Source: Paracoccaceae bacterium (GTDB lineage: Bacteria > Pseudomonadota > Alphaproteobacteria > Rhodobacterales > Rhodobacteraceae). From it: 64,000 bases of DNA. Of this stretch, positions 15,938 to 25,278 are shown one piece after another. How positions within the stretch are numbered: the stretch's first letter is position 1; each line of letters begins with the position of its first letter. The stretch lies in contig WKFK01000002.1 of the NCBI GenBank assembly GCA_014872815.1, positions 1 to 64,000 of the forward strand, read 5' to 3'. A program made the position numbers and the translations under genes. Under the pieces are notes generated by a model. It saw only the letters and a list, made by a program, of their open reading frames with translations, had not been told where the DNA came from and searched no databases.

Positions 15938-17605
15938 ATGTATCAGTACAACGACTTTGACAAAGCCTTCCTGGCAGAGCGCAATCGTCAGTTCCGTGCA
16001 CAGGTAGAACGCCGCATCGCTGGCAACCTGACCGAAGATGAATTCAAGCCCCTACGCCTGATGAATGGTCTGTATCTGCAGTTGCACGCCTATATGCTGC
16101 GCGTTGCAATCCCTTACGGCACGCTCAGCTCCAAGCAAATGGACACGCTCGCTCTCCTGGCGGAGAAGTGGGACAAAGGCTACGGCCATTTCACCACCCG
16201 CCAGAACATCCAGTACAACTGGCCCAAGTTGACCGACGTGCCAGACATGCTCGACGCGTTGGGCGAGGTTGGCATGCACGCCATCCAAACCTCCGGCAAC
16301 ACCATCCGCAACGTGACCGCAGATCACTTTGCAGGTGCCGCCGCTGACGAATTGGAAGACCCCCGCCCTATCGCTGAACTGATCCGTCAGTGGTCCACCG
16401 ATCACCCAGAATTCCAGTTCATGGGCCGCAAGTTCAAGATCGCCGTGAGCGCTGGCGCACAGGACCGCGCCGTGCTGAAAGCGCACGATCTGGCCGTGCG
16501 TATTGTGCAAAACGACGCGGGCGAGATTGGCTATCAGGTGCTGGTGGGCGGTGGCCTTGGCCGCACCCCGATGATTGGCAAGGTTCTCAATGACTTCCTG
16601 CCGCGCGAAGATCTTCTGCCTTACATTGAAGCAACTGTCTCTGTGTGGAATCAAATCGGTCGCCGCGACAACAAATACAAAGCCCGCATCAAGATCACCG
16701 TGCATGAAACCGGCCTTGAAGAATTCCGCGCAATGGTAGAGGAACGCTTCGAAAGCGTGCGCCAAAGCTTCTCCGGCATCGATCAAGACCTGCTGCAAGA
16801 CATCAAAGCTCATTTTGCTCCTCCGGCATTCCGCAACGCACCCACTGTCGAGTTCGACCGCGCGTACGATACCAACCCTCTGTTTCGCAGCTGGGTCGAT
16901 ACCAATCTGACAACGCACCGCGCGCCGGGGTATGCAATTGTTACCGTTTCGATCAAAAAGCACGGTCAAACGCCGGGTGACGCCACCTCAGATCAGATGC
17001 GGGCACTGGCCGAAATCGCGCGCCAATACGGCCACGACGAACTGCGTATTAGCCACGAGCAAAACGTGATCCTGCCACATGTGCACAAGTCTGACTTGCC
17101 AGCGGTCTATGACGCGCTGCGTGAGGCGGACCTACACACCGCCAACATCGGCCTTGTAAGCGATATCATCGCCTGCCCAGGAATGGATTACTGCGCCTTG
17201 GCGACAGCCCGGTCCATTCCAGTGGCGCAACAGATCGCAACCCGTTTTGACGAGTTAAAGCTGGAACATGACATTGGCCATCTACAGATCAAGATCTCAG
17301 GCTGCATCAATGCCTGTGGGCACCATCATGTGGGTCATATCGGCATTCTCGGCCTCGATCGCGCAGGCGTAGAAAACTACCAGATCACTCTGGGTGGTGA
17401 CGCGACTTGGGATGCAGAAATTGGTCAGCGCGCTGGTCCGGGCTTTGCCTATGACGAAATCGTACCTGCCATCGAACGTCTGGTGAACGGCTATTTGGAG
17501 CTGCGCGAAGGTCCGGAAGAAACCTTCCTGCAGGCCTATCGTCGCCTCGGGCTCGCGCCATTTAAGGCGCACCTCTATCCAGAGACGCAGGCCAATGCAG
17601 CATAA
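15938..17605 (+). CDS. cysI: Assimilatory sulfite (nitrite/sulfite) reductase
   Basis: The 555-residue protein has the duplicated ferredoxin-like plus siroheme-4Fe4S layout of the nitrite/sulfite reductase family. The cluster and siroheme cysteines are visible as CPGMDYC (about 412-418) and CINAC (about 455-459), with substrate-pocket arginines and lysines in KFKIAVSAG and RRDNKYKARIK. It reduces sulfite to sulfide with six electrons, probably from ferredoxin supplied by the fpr product downstream, since no flavoprotein subunit CysJ is present. A role on nitrite is less likely with cysH adjacent. Its last codons overlap the cysH start. Confidence 0.93.
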   Translation: MYQYNDFDKAFLAERNRQFRAQVERRIAGNLTEDEFKPLRLMNGLYLQLHAYMLRVAIPYGTLSSKQMDTLALLAEKWDKGYGHFTTRQNIQYNWPKLTDVPDMLDALGEVGMHAIQTSGNTIRNVTADHFAGAAADELEDPRPIAELIRQWSTDHPEFQFMGRKFKIAVSAGAQDRAVLKAHDLAVRIVQNDAGEIGYQVLVGGGLGRTPMIGKVLNDFLPREDLLPYIEATVSVWNQIGRRDNKYKARIKITVHETGLEEFRAMVEERFESVRQSFSGIDQDLLQDIKAHFAPPAFRNAPTVEFDRAYDTNPLFRSWVDTNLTTHRAPGYAIVTVSIKKHGQTPGDATSDQMRALAEIARQYGHDELRISHEQNVILPHVHKSDLPAVYDALREADLHTANIGLVSDIIACPGMDYCALATARSIPVAQQIATRFDELKLEHDIGHLQIKISGCINACGHHHVGHIGILGLDRAGVENYQITLGGDATWDAEIGQRAGPGFAYDEIVPAIERLVNGYLELREGPEETFLQAYRRLGLAPFKAHLYPETQANAA

Positions 17606-18392
17606 TGGCATAACCCCTTTGACCTCCCCTCTGACGTCGGCGATTTCGCCCGCGTCAGAGCGCAAAGACCCGTTGCAAGCCAAGGTGGACGTGCTCAACG
17701 AACGCTACCGCCACCATTCTGCAACGTCGGTCATGGAGGCCGCACTGACAGACCCGCAGGCTGGTAAACTGGCCTTGGTGTCTTCATTTGGAGCGGAGTC
17801 TGTCGTGCTTCTACATATGGCCGCCGTGGTGGACCGCAGCATTCCTGTGATCTTTGTCGATACAGAGATGCTGTTCACTGAAACCCTTGTCTACCAACAA
17901 GACGTCGCCGAGCGCCTGCATCTGGACAATGTTCAGGTTATCCGCGCCAGCGACGCTACCTTGTCGGCAGAGGACCCAGACGGAACGCTGCACCAGTTTG
18001 ACACCGACGCCTGCTGCTCCCTGCGCAAAACGCGTCCCTTGCAAAAGGCGTTGCGCGGCTATGACGGCTGGATCACCGGCCGCAAGCGGTTCCAATCCGG
18101 CACCCGCGCCGCTTTGGATTTCTTTGAGGTCGAGGACTTCACCGGCCGCATCAAGGTCAACCCTTTGGCCCATTGGGCGCCAGAAGATGTGCGCGCCTAC
18201 ATGGAAGAAAACCGCCTACCGCGCCACCCGCTCGTCGCGCAAGGCTACCCTTCAATTGGCTGCGCGCCCTGCACCTCCCCGGTGGCAGAAGGCGAAGACC
18301 CTCGCTCCGGGCGCTGGCGCGGCCAGGACAAAGACGAATGTGGCATTCATTTTGTGGACGGCAAAATGGTGCGGACAGGAGAAAAGACATGA
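17595..18392 (+). CDS. cysH: Assimilatory adenylyl-sulfate (APS/PAPS) reductase
   Basis: The 265-residue protein reduces activated sulfate to sulfite, using thioredoxin or glutaredoxin. It carries the CC pair (ACCSLRK, about 139-140) and the CxxC pair (CAPC, about 224-227) that bind a 4Fe-4S cluster, and the C-terminal catalytic cysteine in ECGIHF. Two cysteine pairs mark the APS-reductase type rather than the cluster-free PAPS reductase of enterobacteria. The ATG at 17595 lies inside the end of cysI (11-nt overlap), giving translational coupling. The stop overlaps the next start as ATGA. Confidence 0.93.
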   Translation: MQHNGITPLTSPLTSAISPASERKDPLQAKVDVLNERYRHHSATSVMEAALTDPQAGKLALVSSFGAESVVLLHMAAVVDRSIPVIFVDTEMLFTETLVYQQDVAERLHLDNVQVIRASDATLSAEDPDGTLHQFDTDACCSLRKTRPLQKALRGYDGWITGRKRFQSGTRAALDFFEVEDFTGRIKVNPLAHWAPEDVRAYMEENRLPRHPLVAQGYPSIGCAPCTSPVAEGEDPRSGRWRGQDKDECGIHFVDGKMVRTGEKT

Positions 18393-18796
18393 CTGTGATA
18401 GTAACAGACACCGGCTTTGGCGCTGATGACTGGACACTGGGCTTTGTGCCGCTGGACGAAGCCGCCAATGACGTAGCAGCGCTCGATGTGCCATCCAGCG
18501 CCGATCCCGCGGATGTGATCGCGCAAATGGCCGGAGCAAAAATGATCCGTGTGGATTTCCCCAGCTTCGCAGATGGCCGTGGCTTCACCATTGCCCGCCA
18601 ACTGCGTCTGGCCGGTTACAAAGGGCGCTTGCGCGCCAAAGGTCACGTGATTTCCGACCAGTACGCCATGGCCCGCCGCTGTGGTTTTGACGAAGTGGAG
18701 ATCTCCGACGATCTCGCCGCGCGCCAGCCAGAAGGCGAATGGCAGTTCCGCGCCAATTGGCAGGCCAACAACTATCAGGCCCGCATGCGCGGATAA
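18389..18796 (+). CDS. DUF934 protein of the sulfur-assimilation operon
   Basis: From the ATG at 18389 (AGGAGA ribosome site, ATGA overlap with cysH) the protein has 135 residues. The conserved FADGRGFTIARQLR and RRCGFDEVEI regions identify it as DUF934, which almost always accompanies cysI/cysH in proteobacteria. Its biochemical job is not established; an accessory role in sulfite reduction is inferred from context. A longer frame from 18173 is antisense-like overlap with cysH and is not used. Confidence 0.88.
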   Translation: MTVIVTDTGFGADDWTLGFVPLDEAANDVAALDVPSSADPADVIAQMAGAKMIRVDFPSFADGRGFTIARQLRLAGYKGRLRAKGHVISDQYAMARRCGFDEVEISDDLAARQPEGEWQFRANWQANNYQARMRG

Positions 18797-18914
18797 CACA
18801 TCGCAAAAAAGCAATGCGACCTTGCGATATGTCAAAGCCGCATTGCCGATTAACCTTCAAAACCGCACCAGAGATGTTACATGAGGGGCGAGGCATTCCC
18901 GCCCAGTAGTTGAT

Positions 18915-19763
18915 ATGACCGAGCAAAAACCTGTGACCGAATCCACCGCCCAGAAAGTGCCCGCCCTGCCTGACGCTCAAACCGTCACCGAGGTGAAGCA
19001 CTACACCGACCGTCTGTTTTCTTTCAAATGCACCCGTCCCGCCTCCCTGCGGTTCCGCTCCGGTGAGTTTGTGATGATTGGCCTGATGGGCGACCCAGAC
19101 CCAAAGACTGGCAAGCAAAAGCCGCTCCTGCGCGCCTATTCCATTGCCTCCCCAAGCTGGGACGAAGAGATGGAATTCTACTCCATCAAGGTGCAAGATG
19201 GCCCGCTGACCTCCAAGCTGCAGCACATCCAGCCGGGTGACGAGGTGATCTTACGTCCAAAACCCGTCGGCACGCTGGTGCATGACGCCCTGATCCCCGG
19301 AAAACGCATCTGGTTCTTCGCCACCGGGACAGGTTTTGCCCCCTTTGCATCGCTGTTGCGCGAGCCGCAAACCTATCAGGACTACGACGAAGTCATCATC
19401 ACACACACCTGCCGCGAAGCGGGTGAACTGACCTATGGTCGCGACCTGATCGAAGCCCTCAAAGATGACGAGTTGCTCAACGAAGTGATCGGCGAAGGTT
19501 TCTGGAAGAAGATCAAGTACTATCCAACCACCACCCGCGAAGAGAGCGCCAAGATGGGCCGGATCACCGACTTGATCCGCTCTGGCGAGGCCTATGCCGA
19601 TTTGGGTGTTGAACCGTTGAACCCGGAGCATGACCGCGCGATGATTTGCGGCAATCTGGCGTTCAACTTGGAACTCAAGGAAATGCTGGAAGGCGCCGGT
19701 CTTGAAGAAGGCGCCAACTCCAAGCCAGCGCAATACGTGGTTGAGAAGGCCTTCCTCGACTAG
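18915..19763 (+). CDS. fpr: Ferredoxin--NADP+ reductase
   Basis: The 282-residue flavoprotein has the FAD-binding RAYSIASP motif (about 75-82), the NADP-binding GTGFAPFASLL motif (about 136-146), and ends AQYVVEKAFLD as bacterial FPR proteins do. It passes electrons between NADPH and ferredoxin or flavodoxin. Standing 118 nt behind the sulfite reductase operon, it can supply the ferredoxin electrons CysI needs, although it may have its own promoter in that gap and a wider role in redox stress. A strong terminator follows. Confidence 0.93.
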   Translation: MTEQKPVTESTAQKVPALPDAQTVTEVKHYTDRLFSFKCTRPASLRFRSGEFVMIGLMGDPDPKTGKQKPLLRAYSIASPSWDEEMEFYSIKVQDGPLTSKLQHIQPGDEVILRPKPVGTLVHDALIPGKRIWFFATGTGFAPFASLLREPQTYQDYDEVIITHTCREAGELTYGRDLIEALKDDELLNEVIGEGFWKKIKYYPTTTREESAKMGRITDLIRSGEAYADLGVEPLNPEHDRAMICGNLAFNLELKEMLEGAGLEEGANSKPAQYVVEKAFLD

Positions 19764-19781
19764 AGGCTTTCATCTTCATAC

Positions 19782-19816
19782 AAAAAAACGCCCCGACACT
19801 GGTCGGGGCGTTTTTC
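19782..19816. terminator. Bidirectional terminator
   Basis: A CGCCCCGAC stem (19789-19797 with 19802-19810) and a 4-nt loop are flanked by seven A on the left and five T on the right. It can terminate both fpr and the convergent Ala-rich gene. Confidence 0.9.
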
Positions 19817-19833
19817 GTTTAAAGATCAGCTTC

Positions 19834-20523
19834 TTATAGGCCCAGCGCCTGCTTTGCCGTGTCTAGCGCCTGTGTCAGCATCTCCGGGTTGTCCACTGCA
19901 CTCTGAATGGCCGTTTTCAGAGAGGCTTTCTGCAACGCCCCCAGAGACGAACCGTCAATCACCTCAGACACTTTGGCCATATCAAAGCCGTCAGCCGTAA
20001 AAAGGCTCGCCAGATCCGCAACACCGGTCGCAGCTGCTTCACCAGCCTGTGCCGCGACGTCGGTGGCAACTTCCGTTTCCTCAGTCACCGCTTCGGTTGC
20101 CGCATCAGTCGCTTCGCTAGCGACGTCTGCTGCGGCAGTAGCTGCCTCTTCAGCAACTTCTGTGGCCGCCGCAGTGGCGTCACTTGCCGCGTCTGCGGCG
20201 CCTTCAACTGCTTCGGTTACGGCCGTTTCGACTGCGTCTGCCGCTGCATTGGCCGCGTCCTGCACCTCTTCGACCTGCTCGGTCACAGCCTGCAAAGCCT
20301 CATCTGCGGCCTCTTGTGCCGCGTCAGTTGCCGCCGCAACACCAGCCGCGGCCTCATCAACAGCCTCTTCCGCGGCCTGCTGCACCTCTTCATCCGCTTC
20401 AACAACCGGTGAGGTTTCAACCACAGGCGCCTCGGTCACGACATAGTCTTGGCCCTTCCCCAAAACAAAATACGCCACCACAGCAACCGCGCCCGCAATC
20501 ACAACAAAAATAAGATTCTTCAT
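19834..20523 (-). CDS. Ala/Glu-rich membrane-anchored helical protein
   Basis: From the ATG ending at 20523 (GGAG 6 nt upstream) the protein has 229 residues: one N-terminal membrane segment (about 3-22, NLIFVVIAGAVAVVAYFVL) followed by about 135 residues almost entirely of A, E, D, T and V (repeating forms of AADAASDATAA and EEAATAAADVA). The last 50 residues have ordinary composition (LASLFTADGFDMAKVSEVIDG ...). The low-complexity part should form long acidic helices or a coiled coil, probably projecting into the periplasm. No family is recognised. Composition recalls LEA-like or histone-H1-like helical proteins, but that is resemblance only. Starts at 20535 or GTG 20550 are possible. Confidence 0.7.
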   Translation of the reverse strand: MKNLIFVVIAGAVAVVAYFVLGKGQDYVVTEAPVVETSPVVEADEEVQQAAEEAVDEAAAGVAAATDAAQEAADEALQAVTEQVEEVQDAANAAADAVETAVTEAVEGAADAASDATAAATEVAEEAATAAADVASEATDAATEAVTEETEVATDVAAQAGEAAATGVADLASLFTADGFDMAKVSEVIDGSSLGALQKASLKTAIQSAVDNPEMLTQALDTAKQALGL

Positions 20524-20706
20524 AGAAATCTCCATCACTAACTCTCCCACCCGAACGGCTCGGGCCCTTCGCCTTGTCTATTTCTGCCGCCAGAGCACCA
20601 CTCTCAAGGGGGAAACCTGCCAGATTCACATCAAGGACAAGGATTCGGCGGTTGTATCGTCCGAAAAGGCCGAATAAATTAGCCATCCAAAGGCATTCAC
20701 CATTGA

Positions 20707-20721
20707 AGGAAGAAAACCATA
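20707..20721 (+). promoter_or_regulatory. Ribosome site and AUA start codon of infC
   Basis: An AGGAAG Shine-Dalgarno motif lies 6 nt before ATA at 20719-20721. An in-frame TGA at 20704-20706 closes the frame upstream, and the first canonical start-type codon downstream is TTG at 20803, inside the conserved IRLIG core. Initiation at ATA is therefore the only reading that gives a complete IF-3. Confidence 0.85.
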
Positions 20722-21264
20722 GCCCGCAGACCTCATAACGCACCGCCTCAGCGTGACACTGGACCTCGAGTCAACGGACGCATTCGCGCTCCTGAAATCC
20801 GCTTGATTGGCGCAGACGGCGAAAACGTCGGTGTCGTGCACCCAGCCAAAGCCATGGCCATGGCTGACGAAGCTGGTTTGGATCTCGTGGAGATTTCTCC
20901 AAACGCAAACCCACCGGTTTGCAAGATCATGGACTTCGGCAAGTTCAAATATGAACAGCAGAAGCGTGAATCCGAAGCCCGGAAAAAACAGAAGACCATC
21001 GAGGTCAAAGAGGTCAAATTCCGTCCAAACACGGATACGCATGACTATGGCGTGAAAATGCGCAACGTTTTCAAATTTTTGGAAAACGGCGACAAAGTCA
21101 AAGTTACCCTGCGGTTCCGGGGCCGTGAAATGGCCCACCAGAACCTCGGTCGCGAGCTGCTGGAACGCGTCGCAGAAGACGTGAAAGAGATCGGCAAAGT
21201 TGAAAACATGCCGAAGATGGAGGGCCGCCAAATGATCATGATGATCGGCCCGCTATCCAAGTAG
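20719..21264 (+). CDS. infC: Translation initiation factor IF-3
   Basis: Read from ATA at 20719 the protein has 181 residues, the normal IF-3 length, and starts (M)[19 protein letters not shown], as alphaproteobacterial IF-3 does. The N domain contains [14 protein letters not shown] and the C domain [16 protein letters not shown] and [15 protein letters not shown]-3 prevents premature subunit joining and rejects initiation at non-canonical codons. Its own rare start codon allows autoregulation, as known for AUU in Escherichia coli infC: when IF-3 is plentiful its synthesis falls. The gene stands alone here, without rpmI or rplT downstream, and ends at a strong terminator. Confidence 0.95.
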   Translation: MARRPHNAPPQRDTGPRVNGRIRAPEIRLIGADGENVGVVHPAKAMAMADEAGLDLVEISPNANPPVCKIMDFGKFKYEQQKRESEARKKQKTIEVKEVKFRPNTDTHDYGVKMRNVFKFLENGDKVKVTLRFRGREMAHQNLGRELLERVAEDVKEIGKVENMPKMEGRQMIMMIGPLSK

Positions 21265-21290
21265 TCTAAAGACCTGACGATTTTGTGATC

Positions 21291-21320
21291 AACCCCGCGC
21301 CTTGCGCGGGGTTTCTTTTT
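21291..21320 (+). terminator. Terminator of infC
   Basis: A perfect 10-bp stem (AACCCCGCGC, 21291-21300 with 21304-21313) with a 3-nt loop is followed by a T-rich tract. Confidence 0.9.
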
Positions 21321-21414
21321 GCCGAACCACACCCTTAGAGTGAACAAAATCTTCATAAATCGCGTCAATTGTGTCGCGCACAACGCTTTCAACCTCACCA
21401 AAACAGGACGTTTC

Positions 21415-21948
21415 ATGAAACTCACACCTGCCATTTTTGCAGCAAGCCTAGCTCTTGCAACCACAGCAAAAGCCGCCACTTTTGAAAGCGGTGATTGGGG
21501 CGCAGCCAAAGTAGGCCATGCCTGCCACGTCTTTTCCACCCGCGCCGCGCGCCACACCTCTGGTGCCCTGGTGCTGACGTTCTACCAAAACGGCTACAAT
21601 GCGAGTTTTGGCTACGATTACCATCCATGGCCTGGCGAAACCGGAGCACCTTGGGGCGAAGAGGACTATCCCGCGCTTGCTTTTGATGACGAAACAAGCT
21701 GGCTCGGGGACGAAATGTTCAAAGACGATGGATTGGGCGGATACGGCATGTATTTGACAGGTGGTATGGTACCCGATGTGATCAGCAGCCTTCGCAATGC
21801 CAACCGTTCGATCGATGTCATGATTGAGCGCAGCAGCCCTAATGAACTAGTTGTGCTTGGTCAGTTTTCACCAGAGGGATTTGAACCGGCCCTGCAAAGG
21901 GCTGGAGAATGGTGCGCATTTGATCCCAACAGCCTGCCTTCATCGTAA
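21415..21948 (+). CDS. Secreted protein of unknown function
   Basis: From the ATG at 21415 the product has 177 residues with a clear Sec signal peptide (MKLTPAIFAASLALATTAKA, cleavage near residue 20). The mature part has two cysteines (in VGHACHVF and GEWCAFDP), likely a disulfide, and aromatic-rich segments (NGYNASFGYDYHPWPG). The layout is loosely like small periplasmic IalB-type proteins, but I cannot confirm the family. A longer frame from 21319 overlaps the infC terminator and is unlikely. It is a single gene between two terminators. Confidence 0.75.
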   Translation: MKLTPAIFAASLALATTAKAATFESGDWGAAKVGHACHVFSTRAARHTSGALVLTFYQNGYNASFGYDYHPWPGETGAPWGEEDYPALAFDDETSWLGDEMFKDDGLGGYGMYLTGGMVPDVISSLRNANRSIDVMIERSSPNELVVLGQFSPEGFEPALQRAGEWCAFDPNSLPSS

Positions 21949-21960
21949 CTTGGCCAACAA

Positions 21961-21990
21961 AAAAACCCCGGACCATCAGCCGGGGTTTTT
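21961..21990. terminator. Bidirectional terminator
   Basis: AAAAACCCCGG (21961-21971) pairs with CCGGGGTTTTT (21980-21990) across an 8-nt loop. It ends the secreted-protein gene and, on the other strand, the Cox cluster. Confidence 0.9.
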
Positions 21991-22011
21991 CAATTTTGTT
22001 TTGCTAGGAAA

Positions 22012-22800
22012 TCAGTTCGCCGCGGCAACAGCGCGGCGCGTTAGAACGCTCACGAGATGTGCGCGATAGGCCGCAGAGCCATGCAGATCGGAAATCAAAC
22101 CATCCGCACTTGGCGCCATATCGGCAACAGCATCTGCCGAGAAATTACCTGACAGAGCCGCCTCGGCCTCCGACCAACGGAACACGCCGTCCTCAGACGC
22201 ACCTGTAACGGCAACGCGCACCCCGTCAGCGTATTTGGCAACAAACACCCCAACCAGCGCAAAACGTGAAGCCGGCTGCTCAAACTTCTGATAGTTTGAC
22301 GCCTCAGGTACAGGGAAACGCACTTCGGTGATGATCTCCCCTTCCTCCAAGGCCGTGGTGAACATGCCTTGGAAGTAGTCATCCGCCGCAATCTCACGTG
22401 CATTGGTGACAATCGTGGCACCAGAAGCCAAAGCTCCAGCCGGATAGCACGCCGCCGGATCATTGTTGGCCAAAGAGCCGCCAATGGTACCGCGGGCACG
22501 GACCGCTGGGTCGCCGATGCCGGCCGCCAGACCAGCCAGGCCAGCGTAGGCACCCGCACCTGCGGCAACGTCCGCGTGCGTTGTGGCACCGCCGATGCAC
22601 AATGCGCCATCATCCCCAGTGCAGATGCCTTGCATCTCGGCAATGCCTTTCAGGCTCACCAGTTTGGAGGGACTGGCCAAGCGCTGCTTCATCGTAGGGA
22701 GCAACGTTTGCCCCCCGCCCAATGCCTGCGCATCTTCTGTGCCCAGCGCCGATACCGCATCCGCAATTGTGGAGGGTTTTTCGAAGTCGAAATTATACAT
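22012..22800 (-). CDS. coxM: Molybdenum hydroxylase FAD-binding (medium) subunit, CoxM type
   Basis: The 262-residue FAD subunit has the N-terminal flavin motif ALGGGQTLLPTMKQR (about 27-41) and the second motif TIGGSLANNDPAACYPAG. It takes electrons from the iron-sulfur subunit and passes them to the quinone pool or another acceptor. It is the last gene of the reverse-strand cluster, 14 nt after the large-subunit gene and with a GGAGG ribosome site. Because the large subunit is of form II, the physiological substrate of the complex is unknown and the cox symbol reflects homology only. Confidence 0.9.
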   Translation of the reverse strand: MYNFDFEKPSTIADAVSALGTEDAQALGGGQTLLPTMKQRLASPSKLVSLKGIAEMQGICTGDDGALCIGGATTHADVAAGAGAYAGLAGLAAGIGDPAVRARGTIGGSLANNDPAACYPAGALASGATIVTNAREIAADDYFQGMFTTALEEGEIITEVRFPVPEASNYQKFEQPASRFALVGVFVAKYADGVRVAVTGASEDGVFRWSEAEAALSGNFSADAVADMAPSADGLISDLHGSAAYRAHLVSVLTRRAVAAAN

Positions 22801-22814
22801 GATAGATCCTCCGC

Positions 22815-25178
22815 TTATCCGTTCATCGCCTGCCAGACGCGCGATGGCGACACAGGCATATCGATATGATGAATGTCATGCCCACCAGAACGCAACGCGT
22901 CAACAACAGCATTCACTACCGCAGGCGGCGAACCAATGGCGCCGGCCTCACCGCAGCCCTTCACCCCAAGCGGGTTGTGGGTGCAGGGTGTTTGGCTGGA
23001 ATGATCAACACCATAGAAAGGCACATCGCTGGCACGAGGCATCGCGTAATCCATGTAGGACGCACTCAGCAACTGGCCATTCTCATCATAAGCCGCGTTT
23101 TCAAGCAATGCTTGACCAATCCCTTGGCCAATGCCGCCATGCACCTGACCGTCCACGATCATCGGGTTGATGATGTTGCCAAAGTCATCCGCGGCATTAA
23201 ATGCCTCAATGGTGACTTTGCCGGTGTCCGGATCGACCTCAACCTCACAAGCATAGGCGCCTGATGGATAGGTAAAGTTCGCAGGATCGTAGAAAGCGGT
23301 CTCTTCAAGGCCAGGCTCGATGTCTTCCAGCGGGTAGTTGTGCGGTACATAGGCTGCAAGGGTCACATCTCCCCAGGCCACGGACTTGTCAGTCCCGGCT
23401 ACGCTGAACGCACCATCCTTGAGTTCGATGTCGGCTTCCGCAGCTTCCATCAGGTGAGCCGCAATCTTCTTCGCTTTGGCGATGATCTTCTCGGTCGCTC
23501 TCACCATGGCAGAGCCACCAACCGCAATCGAGCGAGAGCCATAGGTGCCCATGCCCATTGGTGTATTCGCAGTATCGCCATGCTCGATTTCAACCATGCT
23601 TTCGTCGATACCGATCATCTCCGCAATCACTTGAGGAAAAGAGGTCTCGTGTCCCTGACCATGGCTGTGCGAGCCGGTCATGACCACAATGCCTCCTGTC
23701 GCGTTCACACGCACAGTCGCACTTTCATACAGGCCAGCACGGGCGCCAAGTTGCCCCACGAGGTTGGAAGGCGCAATGCCACAAGCTTCGATGTAGCAGT
23801 TCACGCCAAAGCCACGCAGCTTGCCGCGTGCTTCGCTTTCTTTGCGGCGCGTTTCAAAGCCTGACAGGTCCGCCATTTTCTCAAGCGCATCCATAGTGCC
23901 GTGATAGTCACCCGTGTCATATTCAACCGCCACTGGAGTGGCATAGGGGAACTCTGTGATGAAGTTCTGACGACGCAAGGCAATTGGGTCGACTCCCAGT
24001 TCACGCGCGGCTTTGTCGATCACGCGTTCAAGCTGATACGTGGCTTCGGGGCGGCCTGCGCCGCGATAAGCATCCACCGGCACCGTATTTGTAAAGACCG
24101 CCTTCACGTTAACGTAAATCAGAGGCGTCTTGTAGTTGCCCGCCATCAGTGTGCCGTGTAGCCAAGTTGGAACGGATGGCGCAAAGGTCGACAGATATGC
24201 GCCCATATTGGCGTACGTATCAGTACGCAGCGCGGTGAAGTTGTTGTCGGCATCCAAGGCCAACTCGATCTTAGTCACATGATCGCGACCGTGCGCATCG
24301 GAAATAAAGGCTTCCGAGCGGGTAGAGGTCCATTTGACTGCGCGGTTCAGTGCTTTGGCGGCGAAGGTGCAGAAGGCTTCTTCGGCGTAGTGGAAGATTT
24401 TGGTGCCGAAACCACCGCCAACATCCGGTGCCACCACCCGGAGCTTATGCTCAGGAATGCCTAAGACAAACGCGCCCATCAACAAGCGGATAACATGCGG
24501 GTTCTGGCTAGTGGTGTAGAGTGTGCTTTCACCGGTCGCGCGGTTAAAATCGCCAATCGCAACACGAGGCTCCATTGGGTTTGCAACCAAACGGTTGTTG
24601 CGCAGTTCTAGCGTTGTGACATGTGCCGCCGCTTCAAACGCAGCATCGACGGCAGGCTTATTTTCTTCAACAAACCCCCAGTCATAACAGAGGTTGCTCG
24701 TCAGATCGTCGTGAACCTTGGTGGCACCCTCAGCCAACGCCGCTTTCATATCCACTACGGCGGGCAGTTCCTCCAAATCCACTTCAATGGCCTCAGCTGC
24801 ATCGCGCGCTTGCTCGAGAGTTTCGGCAACAACCGCCGCAATCTGATCGCCGACGTAGCGCACTTTGCCTTGTGCCAAGACCGGATGGGCGGGCTCCTGC
24901 ATCGGTTCGCCGTGGCGATCCGTCACTTGCCAACCACAAGGGATACCACCAACACCTTCAAAATCCGCACCTGTGAAAATCTTGATCACACCAGGCATGG
25001 CCGAGGCTGCATCCAGGTTGATGCCAATGATTTTCGCATGGGCAATGTCAGAGCGCAGGAAATGCACGTAAGCCTGCCCGTTAACCTGAATGTCGTCAGT
25101 ATAATTGCCGGTTCCGCTTAGAAACCGGACGTCTTCGCGCCGCTTTGGGCTGGCGCCGATGCCACTATCCTTAGGCAT
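22815..25178 (-). CDS. coxL: Molybdenum hydroxylase large subunit, form II CoxL type
   Basis: The 787-residue subunit binds the molybdopterin cytosine dinucleotide cofactor. Family marks are the N-terminal [24 protein letters not shown], and the active-site loop AYRGAGR (about residues 368-375). AYRGAGR defines form II (putative) enzymes; proven CO dehydrogenases have AYxCSFR, whose cysteine binds the Mo-Cu site. CO oxidation is therefore uncertain and another aldehyde, purine or heteroaromatic substrate is possible. The ATG ending at 25178 has a GGGAGGAAAG ribosome site; a longer frame to 25217 lacks one. Confidence 0.93.
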   Translation of the reverse strand: MPKDSGIGASPKRREDVRFLSGTGNYTDDIQVNGQAYVHFLRSDIAHAKIIGINLDAASAMPGVIKIFTGADFEGVGGIPCGWQVTDRHGEPMQEPAHPVLAQGKVRYVGDQIAAVVAETLEQARDAAEAIEVDLEELPAVVDMKAALAEGATKVHDDLTSNLCYDWGFVEENKPAVDAAFEAAAHVTTLELRNNRLVANPMEPRVAIGDFNRATGESTLYTTSQNPHVIRLLMGAFVLGIPEHKLRVVAPDVGGGFGTKIFHYAEEAFCTFAAKALNRAVKWTSTRSEAFISDAHGRDHVTKIELALDADNNFTALRTDTYANMGAYLSTFAPSVPTWLHGTLMAGNYKTPLIYVNVKAVFTNTVPVDAYRGAGRPEATYQLERVIDKAARELGVDPIALRRQNFITEFPYATPVAVEYDTGDYHGTMDALEKMADLSGFETRRKESEARGKLRGFGVNCYIEACGIAPSNLVGQLGARAGLYESATVRVNATGGIVVMTGSHSHGQGHETSFPQVIAEMIGIDESMVEIEHGDTANTPMGMGTYGSRSIAVGGSAMVRATEKIIAKAKKIAAHLMEAAEADIELKDGAFSVAGTDKSVAWGDVTLAAYVPHNYPLEDIEPGLEETAFYDPANFTYPSGAYACEVEVDPDTGKVTIEAFNAADDFGNIINPMIVDGQVHGGIGQGIGQALLENAAYDENGQLLSASYMDYAMPRASDVPFYGVDHSSQTPCTHNPLGVKGCGEAGAIGSPPAVVNAVVDALRSGGHDIHHIDMPVSPSRVWQAMNG

Positions 25179-25278
25179 GTCTTTCCTCCCTAAAACCGGA
25201 GCGGGCGAAAGCCTCAAGCATCCGGCTTGAAATCAAAACCAGTTGTGCCCGCGCCTCCTCCAACGCGGTCAAAACGGC

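Noticed and set aside
16052-16969. A 305-codon frame antisense to cysI
   Set aside because: cysI is a complete enzyme gene with clear cluster motifs; the antisense frame has none.
18799-18831. A hairpin after the DUF934 gene
   Set aside because: The stem is short and AT-rich, lacks a T-tract, and the fpr gene follows in the same direction, so I do not call a terminator.
19907-20446. A 179-codon forward frame, Ser/Ala-rich
   Set aside because: It is antisense to the Ala-rich gene, whose low-complexity codons leave every frame open. The reverse-strand gene has the membrane anchor and a ribosome site.
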